This document shows, one piece after another, positions 16,145 through 24,400 of a stretch of DNA of 64,000 nt (positions are counted from its first letter, which is position 1; each line of letters starts with the position of its first letter). Location of the stretch: positions 62,001 to 126,000 of the forward strand of contig SFLH01000004.1 of assembly GCA_004554585.1 (NCBI GenBank), in the 5' to 3' direction. Under the pieces are notes generated by a model that had not been told where the DNA came from, made no database searches, and saw only the letters and a program-made list of their open reading frames with translations. A program made the position numbers and the translations under genes. Source of the DNA: Clostridiales bacterium (GTDB taxonomy: Bacteria > Bacillota > Clostridia > Oscillospirales > Oscillospiraceae).

Positions 16145-17239
16145 ATGACCCAACGGGAGCGGCAGATCCTGACGTGGATCACCGAAAACCCCATGATTAC
16201 CCAGGAGGAGCTGGCCGAGCGGGCGGGGATCACCCGGTCCTCGGTGGGGGTGCACATCTCCCATCTGATGAAGAAGGGCCACATTTTGGGCAAGGGCTAT
16301 CTTCTGCCCCCCAGCGGCTATGTGGCCGTGGCCGGGGCGGTGAACGTGGACATCGGCGGCCGGTCCGCCGGCCCGCTGGTGGGCCGGGACTCCAACCCCG
16401 GCACGGTCACCGTGAGCATGGGGGGCGTGGGGCGGAACATCGCCCACAACCTGCGCCTGCTGGGGGCTCAGGTCTCCCTGCTCACTGCCTTGGGGGAGGA
16501 CGCCCACGCCGGCCAGGTGGCCGAGTCCTGCCAGCGCCTGGGCATCGATCTGAGCCGAGCCCTGCGGGTGCCCGGGGGGACCACGTCCACCTATCTCTTC
16601 CTCAGCGACGAGACGGGAGACCTGGCCCTGGCGGTGTCGGACATGGGAATCTACGAGGCACTCACCCCGGACTACTTCGCCCGGCACCTGACCTTCCTCA
16701 ACGGGGCCGACCTGGTGGTGGCCGACGCCAACCTGCCCCAAGAGGCCCTGCACTACCTGGCCCGCCACTGCACCGCGCCCCTGCTGGTGGACCCGGTGTC
16801 CACGGTGAAAGCCGAGAAGATCCGGGATATTCTGGGCAGGATCCACACCCTCAAGCCCAACCGCATGGAGGCCGAGTTCCTCTCCGGGGTGAAGATCACC
16901 GACCGAGCCAGCGCCCGCCGGGCAGCAGAAAAACTGCTGGCGACCGGCCTGCACCGGGTGTTCATCTCCCTGGGCCAGGACGGCGTCTTTGCCGCCGACG
17001 GCACGGGGGACGTGTGGTATCCCTGCTGCCCGGCCCAGATGCGCAGCGCTACCGGGGCGGGGGACGCCTTCGCCGCGGCCCTGGGCTGGGCCTTTCTGGC
17101 GGGGAAGAACCTGGCCGAGAGCGCCAAGGCGGCCAACGCCGCGGCCTCCATTGCCGTGGAGGGAGAAGAGACCATCAATCCCGCCCTGTCCCCGGAGAGG
17201 GTCCAGGAGCGGATGACACAACAGGAGGAACCGTTATGA
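16145..17239 (+). CDS. psuK: Pseudouridine kinase with N-terminal helix-turn-helix
   Basis: 364 residues. Residues 1-50 form a winged helix-turn-helix (MITQEELAERAGITRSSVGVH); residues ~58-355 are a PfkB/ribokinase domain with the N-terminal GAVNVDIGG motif, VSMGGVGRNIAHNL, and the catalytic loop TGAGDAFAAAL near residue 307. It phosphorylates pseudouridine to pseudouridine 5'-phosphate; the downstream glycosidase supports this assignment over other PfkB sugars. GGAGGTGAGAGG precedes the ATG. The stop overlaps the psuG start by 4 nt (ATGA). The fused HTH suggests an enzyme that can also regulate its own operon. Confidence 0.9.
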   Translation: MTQRERQILTWITENPMITQEELAERAGITRSSVGVHISHLMKKGHILGKGYLLPPSGYVAVAGAVNVDIGGRSAGPLVGRDSNPGTVTVSMGGVGRNIAHNLRLLGAQVSLLTALGEDAHAGQVAESCQRLGIDLSRALRVPGGTTSTYLFLSDETGDLALAVSDMGIYEALTPDYFARHLTFLNGADLVVADANLPQEALHYLARHCTAPLLVDPVSTVKAEKIRDILGRIHTLKPNRMEAEFLSGVKITDRASARRAAEKLLATGLHRVFISLGQDGVFAADGTGDVWYPCCPAQMRSATGAGDAFAAALGWAFLAGKNLAESAKAANAAASIAVEGEETINPALSPERVQERMTQQEEPL

Positions 17240-18150
17240 ACCAGTATCTTGATGTCAATCCCGAGGTGGCCCAGGCCATCGCCCAGGGCAGACCCGTGGT
17301 GGCCCTGGAGTCTACCATCATCTCCCACGGCATGCCCTATCCCCAGAACGTGGAGACCGCCCTGGCCGTGGAAAAGATCATCCGGGAGGCCGGGGCAGTG
17401 CCCGCCACCATCGCCATCCTGGGCGGCCGCCTGAAGGCCGGCCTGACGGCGGAGGAGATCGAGTACCTGGGCAAGCAGGGACAGAAGGTGACCAAGGCCT
17501 CCCGCCGGGACCTGTCCGCCCTGGTGGCCCGGGGGGCCGACGGGGCCACCACCGTGACCACCACCATGATGATCGCCCACATGGCAGGCATCAAAATTTT
17601 TGCCACCGGCGGCATCGGCGGGGTCCACCGGGGGGCGGAGACCACCATGGACATCTCCGCCGACCTGGAGGAGCTGGGCCAGACCGACGTGATGGTGGTC
17701 TGCGCTGGGGCCAAGGCCATTCTGGACCTCCCCCTCACTCTGGAATACCTGGAGACCCACGGGGTACCCGTGCTGGGCTACCAGACCGAGGAGCTGCCCG
17801 CCTTCTACACCCGCACCTCTGGCCTGTCGGTGGATTACCGGGTGGACACCCCCCAGGAGCTGGCCCAGATTCTCAAGACCCACCACCAGCTGGGCCTGAA
17901 GGGGGGCATCCTGGTGACCAACCCCATCCCGGCGGAGTACTCCATGGACGCTGCCGAGATCAACGCCGTCATCGACCAGGCCATTGCCGAGGCCAACCAG
18001 CTGGGCATCCACGGCAAGGAGACCACCCCCTTCCTGCTGGCTAAGGTCAAGGAGATCACCGGTGGCGACAGCCTGCAGGCCAACATCCGCCTGGTGTTCA
18101 ACAACGCCCGCCTGGCGGCCCAGACTGCCGTGGCCTACAGCGAACTGTAA
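17236..18150 (+). CDS. psuG: Pseudouridine-5'-phosphate glycosidase
   Basis: 304 residues, the family length. It splits pseudouridine 5'-phosphate to uracil and ribose 5-phosphate, breaking the C-C glycosidic bond. Diagnostic blocks: VALESTIISHGMPYPQN near the N-terminus, RRDLSALVARGADGATTV, IFATGGIGGVHRGAE, VMVVCAGAKAILDLPLTLEYLET, and LVTNPIPAEYSMD. It is translationally coupled to psuK and closes the operon at a strong hairpin. No nucleoside transporter gene is adjacent. Confidence 0.96.
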   Translation: MNQYLDVNPEVAQAIAQGRPVVALESTIISHGMPYPQNVETALAVEKIIREAGAVPATIAILGGRLKAGLTAEEIEYLGKQGQKVTKASRRDLSALVARGADGATTVTTTMMIAHMAGIKIFATGGIGGVHRGAETTMDISADLEELGQTDVMVVCAGAKAILDLPLTLEYLETHGVPVLGYQTEELPAFYTRTSGLSVDYRVDTPQELAQILKTHHQLGLKGGILVTNPIPAEYSMDAAEINAVIDQAIAEANQLGIHGKETTPFLLAKVKEITGGDSLQANIRLVFNNARLAAQTAVAYSEL

Positions 18151-18169
18151 GCTCCACGCCCTGCCCGAG

Positions 18170-18205
18170 AAGAAAGCCCTCACCGCTACTGGTGAGGGCT
18201 TTCTT
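18170..18205. terminator. Bidirectional terminator
   Basis: A 15-bp stem (18170-18184/18191-18205) with a 6-nt loop lies between convergent psuG and the zinc-ribbon gene. Confidence 0.8.
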
Positions 18206-18259
18206 GCGTCTTTTGGGTGCGGGCGGCTGGCTGCAGGGGGCGTGTCTGCCTTGCCGGTC

Positions 18260-18484
18260 TCAGGGCGCCAAGACGATCAGCGCGCCCTCGAAGGCGTCCC
18301 AGTCCAGGGCCTGGCCGCAGCGGTCGCAGAAATTTTGGTATTCCCGCTCCATGGTGATGTGGCAGCGCGGGCAGACGGGATAGGTGTCGCCGTTGCGCAG
18401 ACATTTGATCTCCCGAATAGACATGGGCCGGCGAAAGGACACGGCCGACCGCAGTTCCCTCTCCTCCTGATTCCTTCTTTTCAT
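18260..18484 (-). CDS. Small zinc-ribbon protein coupled to an XRE regulator
   Basis: 74 residues. The N-terminal half is basic (MKRRNQEERELRSAV). A four-cysteine ribbon CPRCHITM...FCDRCG lies at ~37-57, and the end is short and acidic-hydrophobic. Its ATG (18484) overlaps the stop of the upstream XRE gene as ATGA, so the two are translated together. No family recognised. A DNA- or protein-binding accessory of the regulator is conceivable but unsupported. Confidence 0.68.
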   Translation of the reverse strand: MKRRNQEERELRSAVSFRRPMSIREIKCLRNGDTYPVCPRCHITMEREYQNFCDRCGQALDWDAFEGALIVLAP

Positions 18485-18711
18485 GATAGTGTTCCCATTG
18501 CGACAGGGAGCGCGAAGGGATTTCGCAGCTCGACTTCCAGCACTTCCGCGATGCGCCACAGTTCGTTGATGGTGGGATTCGCCCTGCCGTGCTCGATGCG
18601 GCGAAGATAAGATACGCTGATCGCACACTCCAACGCAAGCTGTTCCTGTGTAAATCCTTTTCGTTTCCGAAGGAATACGATTGCATCCCCAATTTCATCA
18701 AAAATCGACAT
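18481..18711 (-). CDS. XRE-family helix-turn-helix regulator
   Basis: 76 residues, almost entirely one Cro/C1-type domain: IVFLRKRKGFTQEQLALE, then CAISVSYLRRIEHGRANPTI. GGGGG lies 8 nt before the ATG at 18711. Composition is more AT-rich than the flanking housekeeping genes, hinting at acquisition. A 9-bp inverted repeat upstream, AGGCGGTAT (18771-18779) with ATACCGCCT (18820-18828), may be its operator. Confidence 0.85.
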   Translation of the reverse strand: MSIFDEIGDAIVFLRKRKGFTQEQLALECAISVSYLRRIEHGRANPTINELWRIAEVLEVELRNPFALPVAMGTLS

Positions 18712-19221
18712 ATAAATACCCCCTTGGAAAAACCATAGGGAATATTTTTGCGTGATACCAGACGATATAGAGGCGGTATATGCCTTTAGTTTCGCTTTGC
18801 TTCGACAAAATACCGCCTTAGAAGTATTTAAAGCCGACCTGGTGAGAAACGTGGTAAGTTCTGCGCGCCTGCGGGGCAGCGATGCCGGAAGCGGGCTGGG
18901 ATGCGCCGCGGGGATGGAACGGCCGCGCCGAGTTGTGGGGGATGGAACATGCTTCCGCGGGGGAGAGGCGGCGTCCCTTTCGCCGGGAAAGCGGGGCGTC
19001 TTTCAGCCCCGAAAGGACGGGGAAGGCCAAGGGCCTCTTTTGGGCAAGATGGGCAGTTTTTGAGCGGGGTGCCGCCGGGGGACCGGCGGTATCCCAAAAA
19101 CCTCCACAAAGTATCTCCGTATTGGACGACAAGTTTTTGTTACTTTGTCCTAACACCATAGTAACCTAAGTGTACAAGAATGTCAAATACTATCTCGTAA
19201 AAAATTATTTAATAATAAAAA

Positions 19222-19237
19222 TTGTTTATATAAACAA
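19222..19237. promoter_or_regulatory. Palindrome upstream of the BlaI-type regulator
   Basis: TTGTTTATATAAACAA is a perfect 16-nt palindrome 48 nt upstream of the -35 box, a candidate operator for the BlaI-like repressor or another dimeric regulator. Confidence 0.4.
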
Positions 19238-19284
19238 ATTAAAAGGAATCAATTTGGCAAAAAATGATAAAATAATCTTTTTTA

Positions 19285-19313
19285 TTGACAAATAAACGGG
19301 GATGCACTAAAAT
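19285..19313 (+). promoter_or_regulatory. Promoter of the blaI-type/M56 operon
   Basis: TTGACA, 17 nt, TAAAAT, 34 nt before the GTG start. Confidence 0.82.
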
Positions 19314-19347
19314 GGGAAAAACAGTTCCGCAAGCGAGGTGAAACGCC

Positions 19348-19734
19348 GTGAATTCCTTCAAAAAAGGGGAACTGGAAATCATGGAGCTGCTTTGGGGGCA
19401 AGAGCGGGCGTTGACCCACGCGGAGATCAGCGACCGGCTGAAAGAGACGACGGGCCGAAACACCGTCTATCTGCATTTGAACAGCCTGCTGGCCAAAGGG
19501 GCCATTCAGATCGGCCCGTCGGTGCGGCGGGGTAGGACCTATGGAAGAACCTTCCTGGCCGCCGTGAGCAAAGCGGAGTATCTGGCAAGCCAGGTGGTAG
19601 ACGTGGCCCAGGGCGACAGCAAGGCGCTGCAGACCATGTTCGCCTATTTTCTGGGCGCGGGGGATGTGACCAACGAGACCTTGGACGAACTGGAAAAGCG
19701 CATCCAGGAGAAACGGAAGGAGCTGAACTCGTGA
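19348..19734 (+). CDS. BlaI/MecI/CopY-family repressor
   Basis: 128 residues. N-terminal winged helix: FKKGELEIMELLWGQERAL, then LTHAEISDRLKETTGRNTVYLHLNSLLAKG, and a C-terminal dimerisation part ending in a charged helix. The GTG start at 19348 follows GCGAGGTG by 7 nt. The stop overlaps the GTG of the M56 membrane peptidase gene (GTGA), the standard repressor-sensor pairing in which the sensor protease triggers cleavage of the repressor. Confidence 0.9.
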   Translation: MNSFKKGELEIMELLWGQERALTHAEISDRLKETTGRNTVYLHLNSLLAKGAIQIGPSVRRGRTYGRTFLAAVSKAEYLASQVVDVAQGDSKALQTMFAYFLGAGDVTNETLDELEKRIQEKRKELNS

Positions 19735-20942
19735 GTATCTCCCTGTATTCTGTGCTCACGACCTTTCTTTGGTTCAACGTCTTTGTGCTGCTTCTGTGCA
19801 TTCTGCGCTGGAAACTGAAAATTCTCTTGGGCTACCAGCTCTTTCCTCTTCTGCTGCTCATCGGCCTGAGTGTGGTCAGGCTGTTGGTTCCTGTGGAGCC
19901 CTTCTTCGCCCTGGAGGTGGAGTCCACCCGGGTGCTGCCCTTTTTGCAGGACCGCTCCCGCGTGGAAGTGGCTGCCATCGGCGGCCAGACTGTGACGGTG
20001 GCATCGCTGGTGATCCTTGTCCTCTCGGCGGTCTCCCTAGCGCTGCTGGTCCGGCTGTTTTTCCTGCTGCATCGAAAGAGCAGTCAGCTGCGCCAGGGCG
20101 CCCGGACGGACGATCCCCGCCTGCTGGCCATCTTCCAGCGGGTGAAGGCGGAGGCCCCTTCTCGGCGGCAGTGCCGGCTGTATGTCTCCGACCAGTGCCC
20201 GGGCCCGTGCATTTTTGGCGTGGTCCGCTCCCACGTGCTCATTCCCCGGGAGCTGTGCGCGCTGGGAGACCGGGACCTGTACTACGTGCTCAAGCACGAG
20301 TGGCGGCATCATCTGGAATACGACGTGGCGGTGAAGCTGCTCATTGAGTGCCTCTGCTGCCTTTTGTGGTGGGACCCGCTGGTCTACCTGCTGCGGTACA
20401 ACCTGAACCAGACCCTGGAACTCAAGTGCGACGCCAAGGTGACCCGGGAGTTTCAGGAGGAAGAGCGGCTGTCCTACGCGGAGGCCCTGATGAACACCCT
20501 GCGGGTGTGCGGGCGGAAATCGGTGGCCCAGCCCGGGGAGGCCATGCTCTCCATTCCCTTTTTGGGCGCGACCCTGACCAAGCGGCGGGTCAAGGCCGAC
20601 GAGGACCTAATTCAACGGTTCGACGTGGTTTTGGAGGTTGACAGGCGGGATTCAAAGCGGGCAAAACGGGGCATTGTAGCAGCTATGTTTTTGCTGTTTG
20701 CTGCGTCCTTTTGTTTTGTAATTCAGCCTTTTAGACTTCCACCAGACGACTATACTGCGGATACAAGTTATGAAATTAGTACATTTCAAATTACGCCGCA
20801 GACATCTGTTTTAGTTGATAATAAAGATGGAACATACTCGCTATTTGTAAATGGAAGCTATTGGCACGATATAGGAGAAGAGGATATTACAGGTGAACTA
20901 TTTCGGTCAATACCTATCGTTTCAATTTCAGATGAACAATAA
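19731..20942 (+). CDS. M56-family membrane metallopeptidase (BlaR1-like sensor without penicillin-binding domain)
   Basis: 403 residues. Three N-terminal membrane helices (about 5-25, 33-50, 83-108), then the gluzincin site KHEWRHH (residues ~187-193) with LELKCDAKV ~45 residues later, a hydrophobic segment near 320, and an extracytoplasmic tail of ~75 residues. The large beta-lactam-binding domain of BlaR1/MecR1 is absent, so the signal is something else. From ~20645 codon use switches abruptly to AT-rich, so the last ~100 residues differ in composition from the rest of the gene. Confidence 0.85.
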   Translation: MSISLYSVLTTFLWFNVFVLLLCILRWKLKILLGYQLFPLLLLIGLSVVRLLVPVEPFFALEVESTRVLPFLQDRSRVEVAAIGGQTVTVASLVILVLSAVSLALLVRLFFLLHRKSSQLRQGARTDDPRLLAIFQRVKAEAPSRRQCRLYVSDQCPGPCIFGVVRSHVLIPRELCALGDRDLYYVLKHEWRHHLEYDVAVKLLIECLCCLLWWDPLVYLLRYNLNQTLELKCDAKVTREFQEEERLSYAEALMNTLRVCGRKSVAQPGEAMLSIPFLGATLTKRRVKADEDLIQRFDVVLEVDRRDSKRAKRGIVAAMFLLFAASFCFVIQPFRLPPDDYTADTSYEISTFQITPQTSVLVDNKDGTYSLFVNGSYWHDIGEEDITGELFRSIPIVSISDEQ

Positions 20943-20966
20943 TAATGAATGGAGGAAGATTAAGAC

Positions 20967-21212
20967 TTGAAGAAAAAAATTTTTTGCATGCTTCTTGCTT
21001 GCTTGATGACGATGACCCTTGTAGGCCCGATTTCTGCATTTGCTGTGGAAGCAGTCGACCCCGTGGGTAAGGGACAGTCTGAGGATGTACCCGTTCCTAT
21101 GGCGGACCATTATATTACCTATTATAGAGTTTATAATGGTGTTCCTCAGTATCGTATTTGGAACGCTACAGATGGTTATTGGGTTACCGAGTGGAGAAAT
21201 ATGTACGACTAA
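20967..21212 (+). CDS. Small secreted protein, unknown function
   Basis: 81 residues. A signal peptide of ~27 residues (MKKKIFCMLLACLMTMTLVG followed by a small-residue cleavage zone ending AFA) and a mature part of ~55 residues rich in Tyr and Trp: ITYYRVYNGVPQYRIWNAT, then GYWVTEWRNMYD. The TTG start at 20967 follows GGAGGAAG by about 10 nt. The gene is AT-rich, like the 3' end of the preceding sensor gene, and lies 24 nt after it, so it is probably the third gene of that operon. No family recognised. Candidate roles are a ligand or output of the M56 system. Confidence 0.68.
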   Translation: MKKKIFCMLLACLMTMTLVGPISAFAVEAVDPVGKGQSEDVPVPMADHYITYYRVYNGVPQYRIWNATDGYWVTEWRNMYD

Positions 21213-21297
21213 AGCAACAACTACAACAACTGAAAATTACATAATAATATAAAAGAGAAAGACCATAGGGATAAAAGAGAGTATGTTTCCATTAACG

Positions 21298-21325
21298 CGC
21301 CGCGAGCTGATTGTCAGCCCGCGGC
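21298..21325. terminator. Hairpin after the secreted-protein gene
   Basis: CGCCGCG-A-GCTGA, loop TTG, TCAGC-C-CGCGGCG: twelve pairs with one mismatch. Only a loose T-rich tail (TTGTCATTT) follows, so termination is likely but not certain. Confidence 0.5.
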
Positions 21326-21377
21326 GTTGTCATTTGCCGCCCTGCCCAGGGCCGCTGGCAGGGGCCGAGATTACCCG

Positions 21378-21406
21378 TTGCAAAACGGACAGGGAGTTGC
21401 TATAAT
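21378..21406 (+). promoter_or_regulatory. Promoter of the smc operon
   Basis: TTGCAA, 17 nt, TATAAT, 38 nt before the smc start. Confidence 0.8.
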
Positions 21407-21443
21407 AAAATGAATCATCTTCGTTATAAAGGAGGAGAGTACC

Positions 21444-24400
21444 CTGCGGCTGAAATCATTGGAACTGCAAGGGTTCAAGTCCTTTCCTGACAAAACGGTC
21501 CTCTCCTTTGCCCGCCCCATCACCGCCATCGTGGGGCCCAACGGCAGCGGCAAGTCCAACCTGTCCGATGCCATCCGCTGGGTTTTGGGGGAGCAGTCGG
21601 CCAAGTCCCTCCGGGGCAGCCGGATGGAGGATGTGATTTTCGGCGGCGCCCAGGCCCGCAAGCGCCAGGGCTTCGCCCAAGTGACCTTGACCCTGGAAGG
21701 GTGCCAGGATCTTCTCCCCGACGGGGGGGAAGAGGCGGCGGTCACCCGGCGCTATTACCGCTCCGGTGAGAGCGAGTACTATATCAATGGCAAGGCGGTC
21801 CGCCTGCGGGACGTGAACGAACTGTTCATGGACACCGGCCTGGGCCAGGAGGGCTATGCCCTCATCGGCCAGGGAAAGATCGACGAGATTCTCTCGGCCA
21901 AGAGCACCCAACGGCGGGAAATCTTTGAAGAGGCGGCGGGCATCTCCCACTGCCGCCACCAGAAGGAAGAGACCCAGCGCAAGCTGGAGCGCACGGAGGA
22001 AAACCTCCTGCGCATCGGGGACAAGCTGGAGGAACTGGAGCTCCAACGGGAACCCCTGCGGGCCCAGGCGGAGAAGGCCCGGCAATACCTAGACCTGCGG
22101 GAAGAGCTGCGCCAGCTGGAAATCTCCCTGTGGATGGACCAGCTGGACCGTCAGCGCGCCCTAGGAGAGACCTTTTCCGCAGACTTAGCCGCCGCCCGCC
22201 AGCGGCTGGCCGCTTGCACCCAGGAGGCCGACCGGCTTTACGCACGGGCAGAGGAGCTCCTGCTGACCCTGCAGGAGCACAGCGCCCAGGAGGAGGACCT
22301 GGCCCACCAGGTCCGGGACAACGAGACCCGGCGGCAGGAGGGCCGCCAGCAGCTGGCCCTGGGGAAAGACCGCCTGCGGGCCAATGCCGCTGGTGCCCAG
22401 CGGACCCAGGAGGACCTGGACCAGCAGCACGGCCGGCGGGAGAGCCTGAAAGAGGAATTGGACCGCCAGCAGGCCCAGCTTGCCCAGCTGACAGACCAGG
22501 AGGCCCAGCTGCGGCAGGACCTGGGCCGGGCACAAGGGGAACTGGAAGCCCTCCAAGCCCAGGCGGCCGACCGAACGGCGGCCTGGCAGGCGGAAGTGCG
22601 CCGGGCCCAGGAGACCCTGGCGGCCTGTCGCCGGCAGGAGGCCCAGGCCGAGGAGGCCTGGATGGCCCTGCGGATGGAGGAAGGCGCCCTGGCTCAGCGG
22701 CACAAGCTTCTCCAGGAGATGGCCCAGCACTATGAGGGCTACGGCAAAGGGGTCAAAACGGCCATGACCGCCCTGGACCGGGGCGAGCTGAAAGGGGTCC
22801 TTGGCCCGGTGGGCCAGCTCTTTCAGACGGACAGCCGCTATACGGTGGCCCTGGAGACCGCCTTGGGCGGCGCCATGCAGAATCTATTGGTAGAAGACGA
22901 GCAGGCCGGCAAGGCCGTCCTGCGTCTGGTCAAGCAGCGGGAAGGCGGACGGGTGACCTGTCTGCCCCTGACCGCCCTCCGGCCCGCCCAGCTGCGGGAG
23001 GAGGGAATCGAGGAGGAGCCCGGCTATCTGGCCGTGGCTTCGGCGTTGGTCCGGTGCCCGGAGCGGGTCCGGCCGGCCGCTGCTGCCCTGCTGGGGCGGA
23101 CGGTGGTGGTGGACACCCTGGACCACGGGGTGGCCCTGGCCAAGGCCCGGCGCTGGCGCTTTCCGGTGGTCACCCTGGATGGGGAGATTCTCCGGCCCGG
23201 GGGGGCCATGACCGGCGGATCGATCAACCGCAAGGGGGGCATCCTGTCCCGCGGCGCCGAGGAAGCCGCCCTGGAGAAACAGCGGCGGCAGGCCCGGCAG
23301 GCCGTGGAGGCCGGGGCAGCCCGCCTGGAACGGGCCCGGCAGGCCGCGGCCCAGGCCGCTCAGGACCTGGAGGCTCGGCAGAAGGCGGGGCCCGTGTCCT
23401 CGGAGAAACTGGCTGAGGCCCGGCAGGCCGGCGAGAGCCGCCTGTATGCCCTGCGGGAGGAACTGGCCGCTCTCCAGGGAACCAAACGGGCCTTCGGCCC
23501 CCTGCTGGCCCAGCTGCGGGCCCAGTGGGAGCGGGCCGGGGAGGACCGGGCCCGGCAGGAGGCCCTGCTGGAAAATTTGGACCAGGAGAACCAAGAACTC
23601 CAGCGGGAGATTGCCCGGCTGGAAGAGCAGGACCGGGCCCTGGCGGCCGCGGGGGCGGCCTTGACTGCCCAGCAGGAGGAAAACGCCCGGAAAAAGCTGG
23701 CCCTGGAAAAGGAGCGGGCGGACCTGGACCGGGCGTCCCGGGCTCGCAGCGACGAGCAGCTGGAACTGCAGCGGCAGGCCGCTGCCCTGGAACAGAAAAA
23801 ACTCCAGGCGTCCATGGAGGAAAAACGCCTTCTGGACCGCCTGTGGGATACCTATGGCATGACCCATCAGGGGGCCCTGGCGGTGCGCCAGCCTGTGCAG
23901 GACCCGGAAAAGGCCCAGCGGCGCACGGCCCAGCTGACCGGCGCCATCCGGGCCATGGGCACCGTGAACCTGGGGGCCATGGAGGAGTTTGCGCGCATCG
24001 AGGAGCGCTACCGCTACTTCCACGACCAGAAAACCGACGTGGAGACCGCCCGGCGGGAGCTGGAAGGGATCATCGGGGAGATCACCCAGGAGATGGAAGA
24101 GATTTTCCGCCGGGAGTTTGCCAAAATCCAGCAGGCCTTCACCCAGACCTTTGCCGACCTCTTCGGCGGCGGACAGGGGACCCTGGCCCTGGAGGACGAG
24201 CAGGATGTGCTCCACTGCGGCATCGACATCCGGGTCCAGCCCCCGGGCAAGACCCTGCGGACCATCAGCCTGCTCTCCGGCGGCGAGCGGTCCCTGGTGG
24301 CCATTGCCCTGTATTTTGCCATTCTGCGGGTCCACCCCACCCCCTTTTGTGTGGTGGACGAGATCGAGGCCGCCTTGGACGAGGCCAATGGGGCCCGGTT

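Larger units (their letters stand above)
18712..19347. other. Long intergenic region with a GC-rich structured island
   Basis: No gene is supported here. Bases 18712-18835 are AT-rich and carry the 9-bp inverted repeat AGGCGGTAT/ATACCGCCT. Bases ~18840-19100 are very GC-rich and fold well: GTCCCTTT (18973-18980) with AAAGGAC (19012-19018) enclosing CGGGGC (18992-18997) with GCCCCG (19006-19011), and CCGCCGG (19072-19078) with CCGGCGG (19083-19089). The 11-mer GGGGATGGAAC occurs twice (18910, 18938). Bases 19140-19340 are extremely AT-rich and hold the blaI-type promoter. The short open frames in the island lack ribosome sites. Confidence 0.55.

Noticed and set aside
18838..19100. RNase P, SRP or tmRNA gene in the GC island
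   Set aside because: None of the conserved core sequences of these RNAs that I know could be found on either strand.
18752..19169. Several overlapping short open frames on both strands in the GC island
   Set aside because: No ribosome sites, basic low-complexity translations, and both strands equally open; base-pairing explains the region better.
19731..20942. Beta-lactam resistance regulator BlaR1/MecR1
   Set aside because: The penicillin-binding sensor domain is missing and no beta-lactamase or PBP2a gene is nearby.
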